Shown here in pieces: positions 12,995-22,809 of a stretch of 64,000 nucleotides of DNA (its first letter is position 1; the number at the start of each line of letters is the position of its first letter). The position numbers were made by a program, and so were the translations under genes. The DNA is from Irpex lacteus (Eukaryota; Basidiomycota; Agaricomycetes; Polyporales; Irpicaceae), in contig MQVO02000055.1 of NCBI GenBank assembly GCA_001986395.2, positions 1 through 64,000 of the forward strand, given 5' to 3'. The notes below the pieces were generated by a model. The model saw nothing but the letters and a program-made list of their open reading frames with translations, did not search any database and was not told the DNA's origin.

Positions 12995-13773
12995 CTATTT
13001 GACGACAACACGTTTGGTGTGCTTGCCTGCTCGGCGTCGTTGATTGTGTGGCATTGGCCGTCGCCAAGCTTCGTCTGGATCGTTATGCAGGTCTTCTGTT
13101 TCTGCTTGCACAGAGTGTCGTCGCTCGTGAAGTGGGTAAGGTGGAGCTCGAGGTGTGCTATGTGACACAATGGGGAAAACAGGCTGAGTTGTAACAGTAA
13201 CCGGTCCGCTTCTAGACGATCTTGGGGGACTGGCATGTTGGGGCGGAAGAGAAGACGATGGCATGCGATCACGAGGAGAAGACTGGGGTGACAACGTCTG
13301 TGAACGTGGGGAAGACGAGGATGCTGGCCACTGTCTGGGTTTGGAAAGTGGTTCAGGGTCACCCTCGCGCGGCATGTCGACCTCTATCCGAACCCGGACC
13401 ATTTCTTTGCCACCCTTCGCGAAGAATGCGCGCTCTTCGGCGAGAAAGAACCCGCTTGTTGGTCCAGAGAGAACATTGACTGGGGGAGCAGGAGGGAAGA
13501 GCGCCATAAGCTCATGTCCCGTTGGTGGCGCGGGATACTTTCTTGGTTGCGCATTTGGGTTCGTAGAAAGATCGAGGTCTGAAGGCTAATTGTAAGATGA
13601 AGCGCTCACAACCTGTGGCGGCGATACTGACCTTTCAAAGACGATGGTGATAGTGGGCGCCGCGGCAGCGAAGTCATGTCTTGCCTAGGTGGCGGAGTCT
13701 GATCGCTGGCAGTTGAAGAGGTGGGCGAGTTAGCTGTCGGAGAGATGGGCCTGAGATGAAACGTTGTGCTCAT
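12995..13773 (-). CDS. Pro/Ser-rich hypothetical protein
   Basis: Two exons separated by a GTCAGT...TTCAG intron that preserves the frame (Asp codon split). The product starts MSTTFHLRPISPTANSPTSS. The conserved-looking core after the intron reads PAPPTGHELMALFPPAPP, then SGFFLAEERAFFAKGGKE and MVRVRIEVDMPREGDP. The remainder is proline-, serine- and arginine-rich and probably disordered, ending in a basic tail (RRRAGKHTKRVVVK), total about 240 residues. I do not recognise a named domain. Codon composition and the clean splice junction support a real gene. An additional 5' exon upstream is possible because the frame stays open to about 13929. Confidence 0.6.
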
Positions 13774-16700
13774 TGCAGCAAGATCTGCGGCGGAAACTTC
13801 GGGAGGGAAAGCTGAGAACCTGAACGCATCTCTGTGCGCTTTATATATGTTCTTGATCCATGTATACGTAGTCGCCTTTAGCGTTTTTCCCAGGAAGGGT
13901 GATACCGTTTTCGTGTCCGTTGCAAACACGTTGAGAAGATTAATGACTTACCTATCTATCTAAGGGCTCCAAATGATCTACGACAGCACATGTCGCTCGG
14001 TCCGCTGTCAAATAAACTGCTTTCATTTGTGGGGGTTTTGGTTACCTTGTGGTGTCAAAGGTTGGAAAGCGAGATCTACTAATTCGAGCGGACTTGAAGT
14101 CATATTTGTTGCGTCCAAACATTTCGATGCGTTAAGTAATCTCGAACTCTACTGGATTCAACCACGATGTCAACGCCGACATGGCAAGAACAGACATATC
14201 CTCGACACCCCTGGCATTCCGCATTACATCCTATCAAGTGGGTTTGCTTCCAGAGTGAAAACGAACGCAGGTGATTTCGGGCTTCTCTCCTCTGCTACTG
14301 AGACGACCAGTAGATGCGTGCGTCAGAAGCGTCGCATTCATTCAATCCTTTCCATTCATTCAGTGGGAATCACAGAAGTATTTCCTCGCTAATGTTCGTC
14401 CATACCCGGATCTGTGCTGATATTCCGCGGACAGTCAAGAGATGTGGCTATCTCGGAACATCCACGCACGAAGACCACGGATAGGTGCGTAATTGCAAGG
14501 GTTCTGCCATGGCCAGCTGTATTCCATTGACACATCATTTTGTTACATAGATGCCGCTTGCACCACCTCTGAGAAGCGATTTCTCAGATGCCGAAATCTA
14601 ATGGTCCTGGTCTGACAGTTTCTGCTTGATTTGAATTCCCAAAGGCACCGTGGCGTCTAGGAAACGCACTCTCACGCGCACAGGGATACGCACGCGTGAC
14701 AAAGGCAAGTCGACATGAGAGAATCAGAACGGCTTCGTCGGAACGAGACATCTCTGCAGGTCTTTGCGATCTTTTGCGATCCCTAGACCCACTCCATCCG
14801 TTGAGGGGCTTGTTATATACTCCGAGCTGCCTTGAAGAAGATCTTCGCCCTTGGTTTAACTTTGAGCTCAAGGTTACCTCACTGCCGGACAAGGATTTCT
14901 GGATTCTTGCTAGTCGCGCAGCCAGTTCCGACTTACCGAACATCGTCCGTGCCCTCATACTGCCATCCAGGTGCGTTCGACGGAGTCTGCTTCTAGTATA
15001 CCTGCGTGTGAACATCTTATTCGAAGTCTGACAATCTTTTGACAGAAGGCGGACTGACGCAAAAGTTCATTTGTAACTGACCGCTGCCGGCTATGGACCG
15101 AGATCGTTGACCCTTGCCAGCACAATCTGGGAAATCCAGCCATCTATGTTGCACAGATCCTACTGTAGTATCTATCGGGGATAAAGTCGTCCCCGGCATC
15201 CACGCATTCAACAACGTATGTCATTCTCATTACATTTGAGGAGCGGTGGGCTGTGCGTCTATAACTTCTGAACAGCATTTCTCCTGGTTGCAGTGGTACT
15301 CAGTGGTAAGGAACCAGAAAGCTTTGACAGGTCTCTCAAGCCTCCGCCGCCGCCGTCTTTGTTCCATATTATGTACGGTCCCAGTTGTATCCAGGCCCAC
15401 AGGATCAATCTCACTTTTGATAAACAGGTCGTAATGGTCGCGAAAGTCTATGCAAAACATGGTCTTGCAGCTACGGACCCTGGATGCGCGTGGTCTATAT
15501 GCCACATTGCGCCCAATGGATGGGCAAGGATGACTTTAGCCCTTTTTAGAACCAACTTGAGGCCCCGTCCGGTAAAAATGGGAACAAGGGTCTTTCGCTT
15601 GCGACTTTTCAAGCTTGGCCCTGACAATGCGCCTCCCAGAACGGGTTCACTCCACTCTCGTATGGCATAGTATGTAGCAGCTAGTGCTACTTACGAGCGT
15701 AAGGTGTGTGCTATCATGCCTTGAGGCAGCAGCTGCTACAGCACTGGGACGTGAGTGAACAAACTGGGCGCATGATTATGGCAGGTATCGTGTTCCGGTC
15801 ACGTCGGTCACTTAACGTCCGGTATCTAATGGCAAATTCCTGTGACCAGATATCAATGAAGCCATCGGATTCTTTCCCACTCTTCTCCATGAGCGATCCT
15901 AGTTCTTTTCCATAGCCATCGAATTATCTGACGCAATTGACCATATAGAGGTCTTCCTGCGAGCATTTCGCACTTAACCTCTTGCGGGTTCCTCGGTGCC
16001 GATATCTTTCCAGAGGTTGCAATAGACCAGCCATTACTGTGTGTTTTCTATATTCTTCGCTGTCAGGCAATCTGGTAGGGAAGATGAAAGCGGTACGTCG
16101 ATCTCTTGAATGAGGTACAACTACTACCATACTGCCAACGGAACTCTTCTTTCAGCAAAGAAGCTGTGCCGAGAGTGCCACATGTTCAGTATATTAAAGA
16201 ATACGTCGACGCCACTATTGTTTACCAGCGATGGTATCATCGGGTTCACGTCCGTGTTCCGCGTTGTCCCTTGGCTATTGAGTAGCTGAATCTGCTAGAT
16301 ATGTCTCCACTGACTCGTCTTATTGCTTAACGGACCATTGAAATGCTATATAGGACTACTCAATACGACACGACTGGTCGAGGGGAGATCTCCGCGCGCT
16401 GGTACGTTCTGACTGAGGCACTTTGGATTGTAACAGCTGGCACACGGCACTACAAGGTATACGGTACGCAGGTCTGCGTAGCTTTGATCATACTATACAT
16501 TGCTGTATCGTGCCACTGAATCTTTCGAGGACCTCGGAGAACTTTCATAACATATCTGTCAAGCACGCACATCCCCCTGAATGACACTGCTATCTACCGC
16601 TCAAGATGACGTTGCTACCCCTGCCTGATATATAGGTGCGCAAGGGCTCCTCGGATGACCAATCTGAACAGACTCTGAACAATCGTTCATGCATAAGCAT

Positions 16701-18375
16701 CTCATAACAACAAATGCCGTACAGGTATGTACTGTCAAACCGAGGTTCCAGGGTCTTGTGAGTGACTCGGGATCATTATTACAGTAAAATCCGTTCTATC
16801 GTACGCGGAACATGCCCAGATTCGACGGTGAGTGTGCGGTGAATGGACTTATCACCCTGGTCTTGGATACAAATTCACGTATGCCAGAATATTGCGCAAT
16901 GCTACTGCGATCCCGCACACGATTCCGACACGAACACTGTCGCTCTCAAGGATGATCGTCTCCGCTTCGCGTCTCCGCCGTCTGCGGGTCTGTCATGATC
17001 ATCTTCGACGTCGAGCGGGACACTGACGCATATTACGGCGCGAGAAGCAGCGGACGATGAGCTTCTATGGTTCGTTGTCTGCCCTCCCACCATGATCTTG
17101 CCGTTGATCACTCTCACACTGTACAACATGACATCTCACGCCCGTTGGTATATCCACCACTTGGTGGTGCTGTCATTGACACGGATGTCGAAGATTGCTC
17201 ACATTCAATAACACCATCTGACACGACCAATGAAAGAACGATGAAGTTCACGAGGCTTCTGATATTCTTCCGACTCAGGGTACGTGAACGCATGCTTCTT
17301 CCGTTCGATCGTGTTACAGCATTCGTCCCTGATAATCACTGTCGACGACACCAGACGACACCGGCGGCGGGTTACTAGGCACCGAGTGATCAAACCACCG
17401 TACCCCGCGGTCCAGCCTGGGCGGTCGTGCGAAGATGTGGTCATTTCACTCTGCCGTTCAACGCGTTCGCAGGAGATCCCTTCGTAGCGTTCTGGCTGCG
17501 TTCTAGCAGCGCCTCCGCCGTGAACGGCCGACGTGATTTGGAAACTCACATCTTCACGCTCGACAGCTTCTCGCACCGTTTTCTGTGAACTTTATGATGT
17601 AGTTGAGAGCTCTGTAATGATCGCCCGTCCGTACCTCTATTGTCGAGGGCTTCGATTCACGTCAATATAAAGCTACCACCCGCGTCCAGCACGTACTTCG
17701 GGCCTGTCTTTGCCGATGTATTGGCCCAAGCCGGCTGTGGAGCTACAAGGGCATTTCCATGCGATACTCACGATGGGGGTACTAGGCTCTGCTGACTTCG
17801 GGAAGTTACGTGAAGAGCTATTCGATGCAGAGGGGGCGAAAGCCTGGAGTCAAAGAGCTTGAGGATGACTGACTGTTCTGAGAAAACGTACCTGAATGCC
17901 TCACACAAGGGTGAAGCTCCGATCACACGATAGACACCTCCGCTAAGTGTTGAGTCACAGGATAATTGTATGGGATGGAACGGAGAGGATACAACGAGGT
18001 GATATGTTAAGAACTGACTGTTATTGGATGCGAGATCTGTCTGTTCGCTCGCTCATCTCCAAACGAACTATCTTCCTGCGTCAATGAAACGGAGCGCCGA
18101 GCAGAGATTGCCCCAGGGCTCGCGAGGTTATGAAGGCGGATTGTAATAGGTGCGGAGCGAAGGTGCTCATGTGGATGGAGGATGTGTTGCTTCTTTCATG
18201 AGCCAAGGCGGAATGCGGTGTGCGTGAGTTATTGAATGAGCCACATGAAAAGGACAGCGCGGGGGGCAATCAGCTGACGGACGACCTCTTAGCTTCTTGG
18301 GGGTCAGAGCATCAAGAGCCGGGGAGGATATGGAGTGTTAGAGTCATTCGACCCTCGGAGTACGATGCAAGCACG
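13774..18375. other. Long gene-free stretch
   Basis: About 4.6 kb with only short, unlinked frames on both strands. I see no domain, transposase-like motif, terminal repeat or tandem array. It may be intergenic DNA or an old, unrecognisable insertion. Confidence 0.45.
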
Positions 18376-19181
18376 CTACTCGATCAGCTGTACTTCCTTC
18401 TTCTTTTTGCGTTTCGTAGCTGACGAAGTATCGCCAGCTATAGAGTCACGTTCCCGCTTCAACGACATCGAGGAGCCAGCCGTCTTCGAGCCGTTGACCG
18501 ACGGACCGTCAACGCCAGCCGGTTTTACGAATCCACCGGGAGTACTAGTAGGCTGATCGTCCTTCAGATGGTATGACGGTGGTCGAGTTCTGATGTCTTC
18601 GCGGATAGACTCCTGCGCTGTCTTTGCCTTCACCTTACCAGAGTCCTTGCGCTTTATTGGCAACGGTGGTTTGAATCCCGATATCGATGTCAGTCGCTTG
18701 GCCTTGGAATTTTCGGTTTGCGCGGCCTGAACCGGGTCACCAGCTTTGATCTCGCTCTAGCGTAAAACAGTTGAATAGAGATAAGGTCACGATAAATGAG
18801 ACTTACTGGTTCTTCCTTCACCTCCGAACCCTTGGCATTGAATGTTCTGCGACCTCTAGGTCGCGCAGAACCAGCCTCCGCACTGGATGATCCCGTGGAG
18901 AGCATGAAGGGTATATACGAGGCTTCATGCGAAGTTTTTGTCTCTGCTCCACTTTTCTTGGTCAGAATTACGTGAACCGTCATAAATTCGACAACGACTC
19001 ACTTGATATCGGAAGACGATGAAATAATTCCCCATGCTTCCTTCGTTTCTCGCGAAACCTCCCACTCCGCCTCGTCTTTGATTTTTGCTTGCTCGAGCTC
19101 TACCTGTGCCTGTTGCCTTGCTCGTTGGGCATTTTGCATGAATCGAAGACTGAGTGTGCCATTGCTGAGTGTCTTTGACAT
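18376..19181 (-). CDS. MPP6: MPP6-family nuclear exosome cofactor
   Basis: M-phase phosphoprotein 6 homologue, an RNA-binding cofactor that tethers the nuclear exosome to Mtr4 and RNA substrates. Exon 1 starts MSKTLSNGTLSLRFMQNAQR, the diagnostic MPP6 N-terminal box, and continues through VELEQAKIKDEAEWEV. Exon 2 contains a short FMLSTGSSSAEAG and RPRGRRTFN. Exon 3 is lysine-rich with KPPLPIKRKDSGKVKAK, and the protein ends KRKKKKEVQLIE. Two introns (about 19002-18960 and 18812-18760) have GT-AG ends. The C-terminal nuclear localisation-type basic runs fit the family. The start is only 30 bp from a duplicated CHO2 fragment, so the original promoter may have been replaced or displaced by the mobile block. 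Confidence 0.82.
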
Positions 19182-19211
19182 GGTGGTTGATTTGGAAAGC
19201 GTGCACGCAGG

Positions 19212-19345
19212 TGAGCGCATCTCGAAGGCTAGGCCTTTGATGTCGAACTGACGCCGGAGGTGACGGTCATTGCCGATGGCAAACCTGAATGCATTGACGA
19301 ATAGGGTGTTGGCTGCTCGCAATTTATTCTCGGATTAGTGTGGAC
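19212..19345 (+). pseudogene. CHO2 3'-end fragment (duplicated)
   Basis: This segment reads on the plus strand as the last ~40 codons of CHO2. The functional copy reads on the minus strand down to 35929. Compared with that copy it carries a 7-bp deletion after TCTCGAAGGCT and a small insertion near GAGGTGACGGTC, so the frame is broken. The shared stop codon and 3' flank continue into the larger repeat annotated separately. Confidence 0.8.
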
Positions 19346-19495
19346 CTGGTATGGCTACTGAACTATTAGATAAATGAATATTTGAGAGCGTGTTTTAATT
19401 CATATCTGTTTGCTTTGTGGGGAATTGTGAGGTAGAATCACAATTGAATCAATCTGAATGTGGGGATTGACCGTGACTGCCTGGTCTATGCTATA

Positions 19496-19774
19496 CTGTA
19501 CTTTTTCGACCTTAACGGGGCCGGGTGTGACCCGTGACACGGTGTGTTGCTAAATTTTAGCAACATCGGCGGGGGTGGAACCGTGACACCCGCTACTTTA
19601 CCAACACTGGGCGCCGCAGGCCCGCCAAAATTGTGACCATATGAGGTGAGGTAGTGCCCCAGCCCGCCAAAATTTAATAACATATCCTCACCGTGACCCG
19701 TGACAAGCGCCCAAATACCATCATTCGAGGGCTCACCGTGACCCGTGACCCCCGTTAAGGTCGAAAAAGTACAG
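19496..19774. mobile_element. TA-flanked MITE, 279 bp
   Basis: The ends are a 25-bp perfect terminal inverted repeat beginning CTGTACTTTTTCGACC and ending in GGGG. TA dinucleotides flank both ends (19494-19495 and 19775-19776). There is no coding capacity. The interior repeats the motif CCGTGACCCGTGAC several times, mainly near the right end. The other copy of the surrounding repeat (35737-36058, reversed) lacks the element and reads straight through GCTATATTTTTGTGC, which is the exact empty site with one TA. The TA target and short CTGTAC terminus suggest mobilisation by a Tc1/mariner-type or similar TA-specific transposase. Confidence 0.9.
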
Positions 19775-20012
19775 TATTTTTGTGCAATAATGAGAAAAAA
19801 AGAAAAAAAAAGCCCTAGCAGGGCTCAACCCCGGAATCTGATTGTCTGGTATCTTCTATCTCTCTCTTACTCTTACTCAGAGCAGCAAGGACCACAGGAG
19901 GTATGAAGAGACAGCTGATGCTTCTAGGGAAATAGAGTTGCAAGATAGAACCTAAGTTTCTCTTCTTGAGATTATTGCTTCTGCTATGGTACAAGCCATA
20001 GACCAGTTTTTA

Positions 20013-20537
20013 GTGTTGGGTTGAGTTGAGTTGAGTTGATCAAACTTGGAAAAACTCGACATCATGAGTTGAGCCAAGTCGAGTTACTGAGTCGACTTGC
20101 GAGTTTGCACCACGAGCTTCGGGTTTCCCCGTGCAGTGTGAGGAAAGTTGTTTTCACCGATTCAGAAGGGTTGAAAGATAATTATTATCACCCAAGAGTG
20201 TCTAGAATATTATTTGCATTGTAAGGTCCAGCAAGATGATCTGTGAAGGCAGGGGTATGTATGCATGTGCCTCTGAAAGTGTTTTACTGGCTGCACCTTG
20301 ACGCCGGCCTGCTTTCACAGGTATAGATGCGTGTACTCATGTAAACAGACTGACGTCGACAGGCTGAAACGAATGGGAAACCGTGTCCTGGCCAATCAGG
20401 TATGGTGGATGCAGTCTCGTCAGCAACTCGTGAGTCAGCTCAAGTGTGAAACTCAACTCAACTCATTTTCCGAGTTTTGCTAGGCGAACTCACGAGTCAA
20501 GTTGACTTGGTGAGTTGGACTCGACTCAACACAACAC
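20013..20537. mobile_element. MITE-like element with GAGTTGAGT ends
   Basis: About 525 bp flanked by TA on both sides. The left end starts GTGTTGGGTTGAGTTGAG and the right end, read on the minus strand, starts GTGTTGTGTTGAGTCGAG, so the terminal inverted repeat is imperfect. The GAGTTGAGT/GAGTCGAGT subterminal motif recurs for roughly 80 bp inward at each end. The interior has no convincing open frame. Boundaries are inferred from the inverted repeats and the TA dinucleotides. Confidence 0.65.
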
Positions 20538-20572
20538 TACTAGGTTTGAAGTAATAGAGGAGCAAAATAAAA

Positions 20573-20655
20573 ACCACCAGTGGGGCTCGAACCCACAACC
20601 TTCTCCTGTATGTCCCAATTAGGAAAGAGACGCGCGACCATTGCGCCATGGCGGC
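20573..20655 (-). tRNA. tRNA-Arg(CCT)-like gene with 12-nt intron
   Basis: Read on the minus strand, a complete cloverleaf can be folded. It has a 7-bp acceptor stem (GCCGCCA with TGGTGGT, two G-T pairs), a D-stem GCGC/GCGC and an A-box TGGCGCAATGG. The anticodon stem is TCTCT/GGAGA, the T-arm is GTGGG-TTCGAGC-CCCAC, and the B-box is GGTTCGAGCCC. The anticodon loop reads TTCCTA, a 12-nt insertion, then A, giving anticodon CCT with an intron at the canonical 37/38 position. A TTTTATTTT tract just downstream could terminate Pol III. The gene sits between a MITE and the recombinase element. It could instead be a tRNA-derived repeat head, because its 5' half and flank recur at 35308-35434. Confidence 0.7.
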
Positions 20656-20737
20656 TATATTAAACATACTCTTGTCACCATTCTCATAGTGCCTATCATG
20701 CCTCTGAGTTTCCAGAGTAGCAGCGCCAGCACAAGAA
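20624..20737. repeat. Outer direct repeat, left (tRNA 5' half plus flank)
   Basis: Direct match, same orientation, to 35308-35434. It covers the tRNA 5' half up to the anticodon loop and about 80 bp of the tRNA 5' flank, ending AGCGCCAGCACAAGAA. The copies differ by two small indels (about 12 bp and 3 bp) and several substitutions. Homology stops abruptly just before the anticodon. Confidence 0.8.
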
Positions 20738-20799
20738 GACATATGTCTGGATAAGTATCTTCAACTTGAAGTCATTGTCAAGTGACAAGAATGTCGAAG
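20733..20799. repeat. Inner direct repeat, left
   Basis: 67 bp matching 34570-34633 in the same orientation with about eight substitutions and one 4-bp gap. Key shared blocks are GACATATGTCTG, CACTTGAAGTCAT-like and AATGTCGAAG. This copy overlaps the last codons of the recombinase gene; the other copy lies upstream of its first recognised exon. Confidence 0.75.
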
Positions 20800-22074
20800 A
20801 CCAAGACGATTTACCCTGTAAAACAGAGCGCAGTAGCGCTGGAGAACAGAGGACCACCACTTTTGAGCTTCATCAATGAATTTTTCGACCTTGCTGGAAA
20901 GCACTTCTTTGGGCTGTTCACGGAGATATATGAGAGAGACGATTTCAAAATTGAGTTATTATGCTTACGCTGTTTAGCAAATCTACGGATGTGCGGCCAC
21001 CAGTCTCTGCCTTCACCGCGTCTTCAGCCTTCGTGTACGATCTAATTGCGGCTTGCAAATCCTTGTCCCCATCGAACATCTGACGATCAGGCTCTGACAG
21101 TACTGATATCGGAGCAGCCAATGTTCCGGTCGCTGCATGAGAGTAATGGAAGTTGACGGGTGTGGCGTCCTTGTGGTCACCATGGCGCAAGGCTGTTATG
21201 TCTCTTGAACGGCCAGGAGCTTGGTAAGTGGAGTTGGCTTGATGGCTGGAGTACCGATGACCCATCAGATAGGTCAAATGCGCCTGAGGAAGTGGCACAA
21301 AATCAGTGTCTTGTACATAGCGGTATAGGCGTTGGGAAAGTGCAACTCACTCGACTCAATAGTCCGGCCATTCGTCCAGCCCAGGAATAGCGGTGACACG
21401 TGGCTGAACGGCTGCACGTTCCAGACTCCTGAAATCGGCATTTTCCGCTCGATCCGTCGTCATCGCGGAACCTCGCATACGTCCGTCGCGGAACCCTTCG
21501 AACCACGGAACTCTGTCGTCACGGAACGTCTGCCTGTACCCTCATCCCTTCCTCGTGACCTCTCGGATTGCTCTACTCGTCGCGGATCTTCAAATTAAAC
21601 GACAGGACCCTGGCAACCACGGACGACCATGTGCTCCCCCCTCGGACGACCGACATTTCGCACCCGTTCGGACCACGGACGACCCTCCTCGGTGCTATCG
21701 GGCGAACCAGCATAGCTGCCTGTCAAATCGGTTGCTAGCGCCCCTAGCCTCGTGTTCGCAACTCCCGACGACTGCCCCTTTGGACCATATGACCACCGCT
21801 CCACCTCCTGCCTTGGCGCCCGCTACTCTTGTCCTCCCATTCGCTGTTATCCTCTCCCTCGCCTGATTCTTTATTTTCCCCGCTTCCCATTCGTCCATGT
21901 CCGCGTTCCGCGCTGCACTATCCTTTCCGTCTCTCCCCGACGTACCTGTTTCATGCTATATTTTATCCTCTGACTCACTTCTTGGCACAGATCGTGTCAT
22001 TTCCCTTTACACTCGCTTAGTCACCCACGGACAATATTTCTCTAAGTTCGATTTTGCTTATGGACGCTCTACCG

Positions 22075-22082
22075 TATATAAA
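22075..22082 (+). promoter_or_regulatory. LTR TATA box
   Basis: TATATAAA in the context CTACCGTATATAAAGAGGCC, with a candidate start region 25-35 bp downstream. The identical site in the 3' LTR is at 32132-32139 and could fire into the recombinase gene's flank on the plus strand. Confidence 0.65.
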
Positions 22083-22198
22083 GAGGCCTGTACTCGTAGG
22101 ATAGAGACAAGAAATCCACCCGCTACAGTTTACCCCTCAAACTCGCGTCCGGGACTCCTTCACAACCTCTAAAACTCTCTCTACCAAAAACTCCCTTA

Positions 22199-22292
22199 TT
22201 GCGACTTTGCGACTCTGCGTTCACTGCGACTGCGTTATACTGCGTTTGCGACTGCGACTGCGACTGCGTTACTGCGTTTCCTTTGCGACTTT
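22199..22292 (+). repeat. TGCGAC/TGCGTT hexamer array in LTR
   Basis: Imperfect array of TGCGAC and TGCGTT/TGCGTTT units just downstream of the LTR TATA box, therefore probably in R or U5. An identical array is at 32256-32349. Confidence 0.75.
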
Positions 22293-22725
22293 GCGTGTTC
22301 CGTTCCCGTGCGTCCGATCCGTGCGTACGGTCTGCGTTCCGTTCCCTCTTCTCCCCCGGCTCCTGTAGTTCCGTTGTACCAACGGACTGTGCTAGAGTCT
22401 TCCGTGGTTTCTTGGTGCTTGTGCGTGGTTGCGACCAGTCTTAGTAGGACGTATACTTCTGTCTACGGACGGAAGGCCCTGCTGTGTGTGTCCCGATTGT
22501 TGTTCCGGTTCCGTCTCTAGCAGCCACACTTGACCTAGTGTTGAGTTCGGATTGACTACCTCTGCGTTGCGGCGTTGGTTGTTGGTTAGTCAGTCTTGGG
22601 ACTCAGAGGCCCTCGCACCACTACACACTCCCTCGCTCATCGCAGGCCACGTTATCGCTCCGTTCCGGGGTTAGGTGGTCTGTAGGTTCTTGTCTCTTAT
22701 CCGAGCGCGGCTTGGTGTCTCATTT

Positions 22726-22743
22726 TGGAGCCCACCGCGAGGG
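22726..22743 (+). other. Candidate primer-binding site
   Basis: TGGAGCCCACCGCGAGG begins three bases after the 5' LTR end. It starts with the TGG expected to pair with a tRNA 3' CCA. The primer tRNA is not identified; the tRNA-Arg-like gene at 20573-20655 does not match it. Confidence 0.6.
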
Positions 22744-22809
22744 GTCTCTCTTGACATCTCCGAGATCTGACTTTCGTTAAAAATTCCACGCCAATCATCG
22801 AGTTCCGCG

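Larger units (their letters stand above)
19212..19828. repeat. Inverted repeat, left copy (CHO2 3' end)
   Basis: Reverse-complement match to 35737-36058. The shared sequence covers the CHO2 C-terminal codons, the stop codon, the AT-rich 3' flank (GAATATTTGA, GTGGGGATTGACCGTGACTG, TTTTTGTGCAATAATGA) and ends in GCCCTAGCAGGGCTCAA. The left copy is longer only because a 279-bp MITE sits inside it. Confidence 0.85.
21394..22722 (+). repeat. 5' LTR
   Basis: 1329 bp, TG...CA ends, essentially identical to the 3' LTR at an offset of 10057 bp. It is rich in CGGAAC and GTTCCG hexamers, carries a TATATAAA box about 650 bp before its end, and has a TGCGAC-type hexamer array in the downstream half. The short frames inside it are duplicated exactly in the other LTR and are not taken as genes. 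Confidence 0.95.

Noticed and set aside
19805..19930. Possible tRNA or SINE 3' end on the minus strand (GGGTTGAGCCC then a T-rich run), shared with 35737-35770
   Set aside because: The B-box-like sequence is imperfect and no matching 5' acceptor strand, D-arm or anticodon arm can be folded upstream in either copy. The sharing is explained by the CHO2-end duplication.
21555..22520. Several 60-100 codon frames inside the LTR
   Set aside because: They are duplicated exactly in both LTRs, have no protein-like features, and are expected by chance in a 1.3-kb GC-rich repeat.
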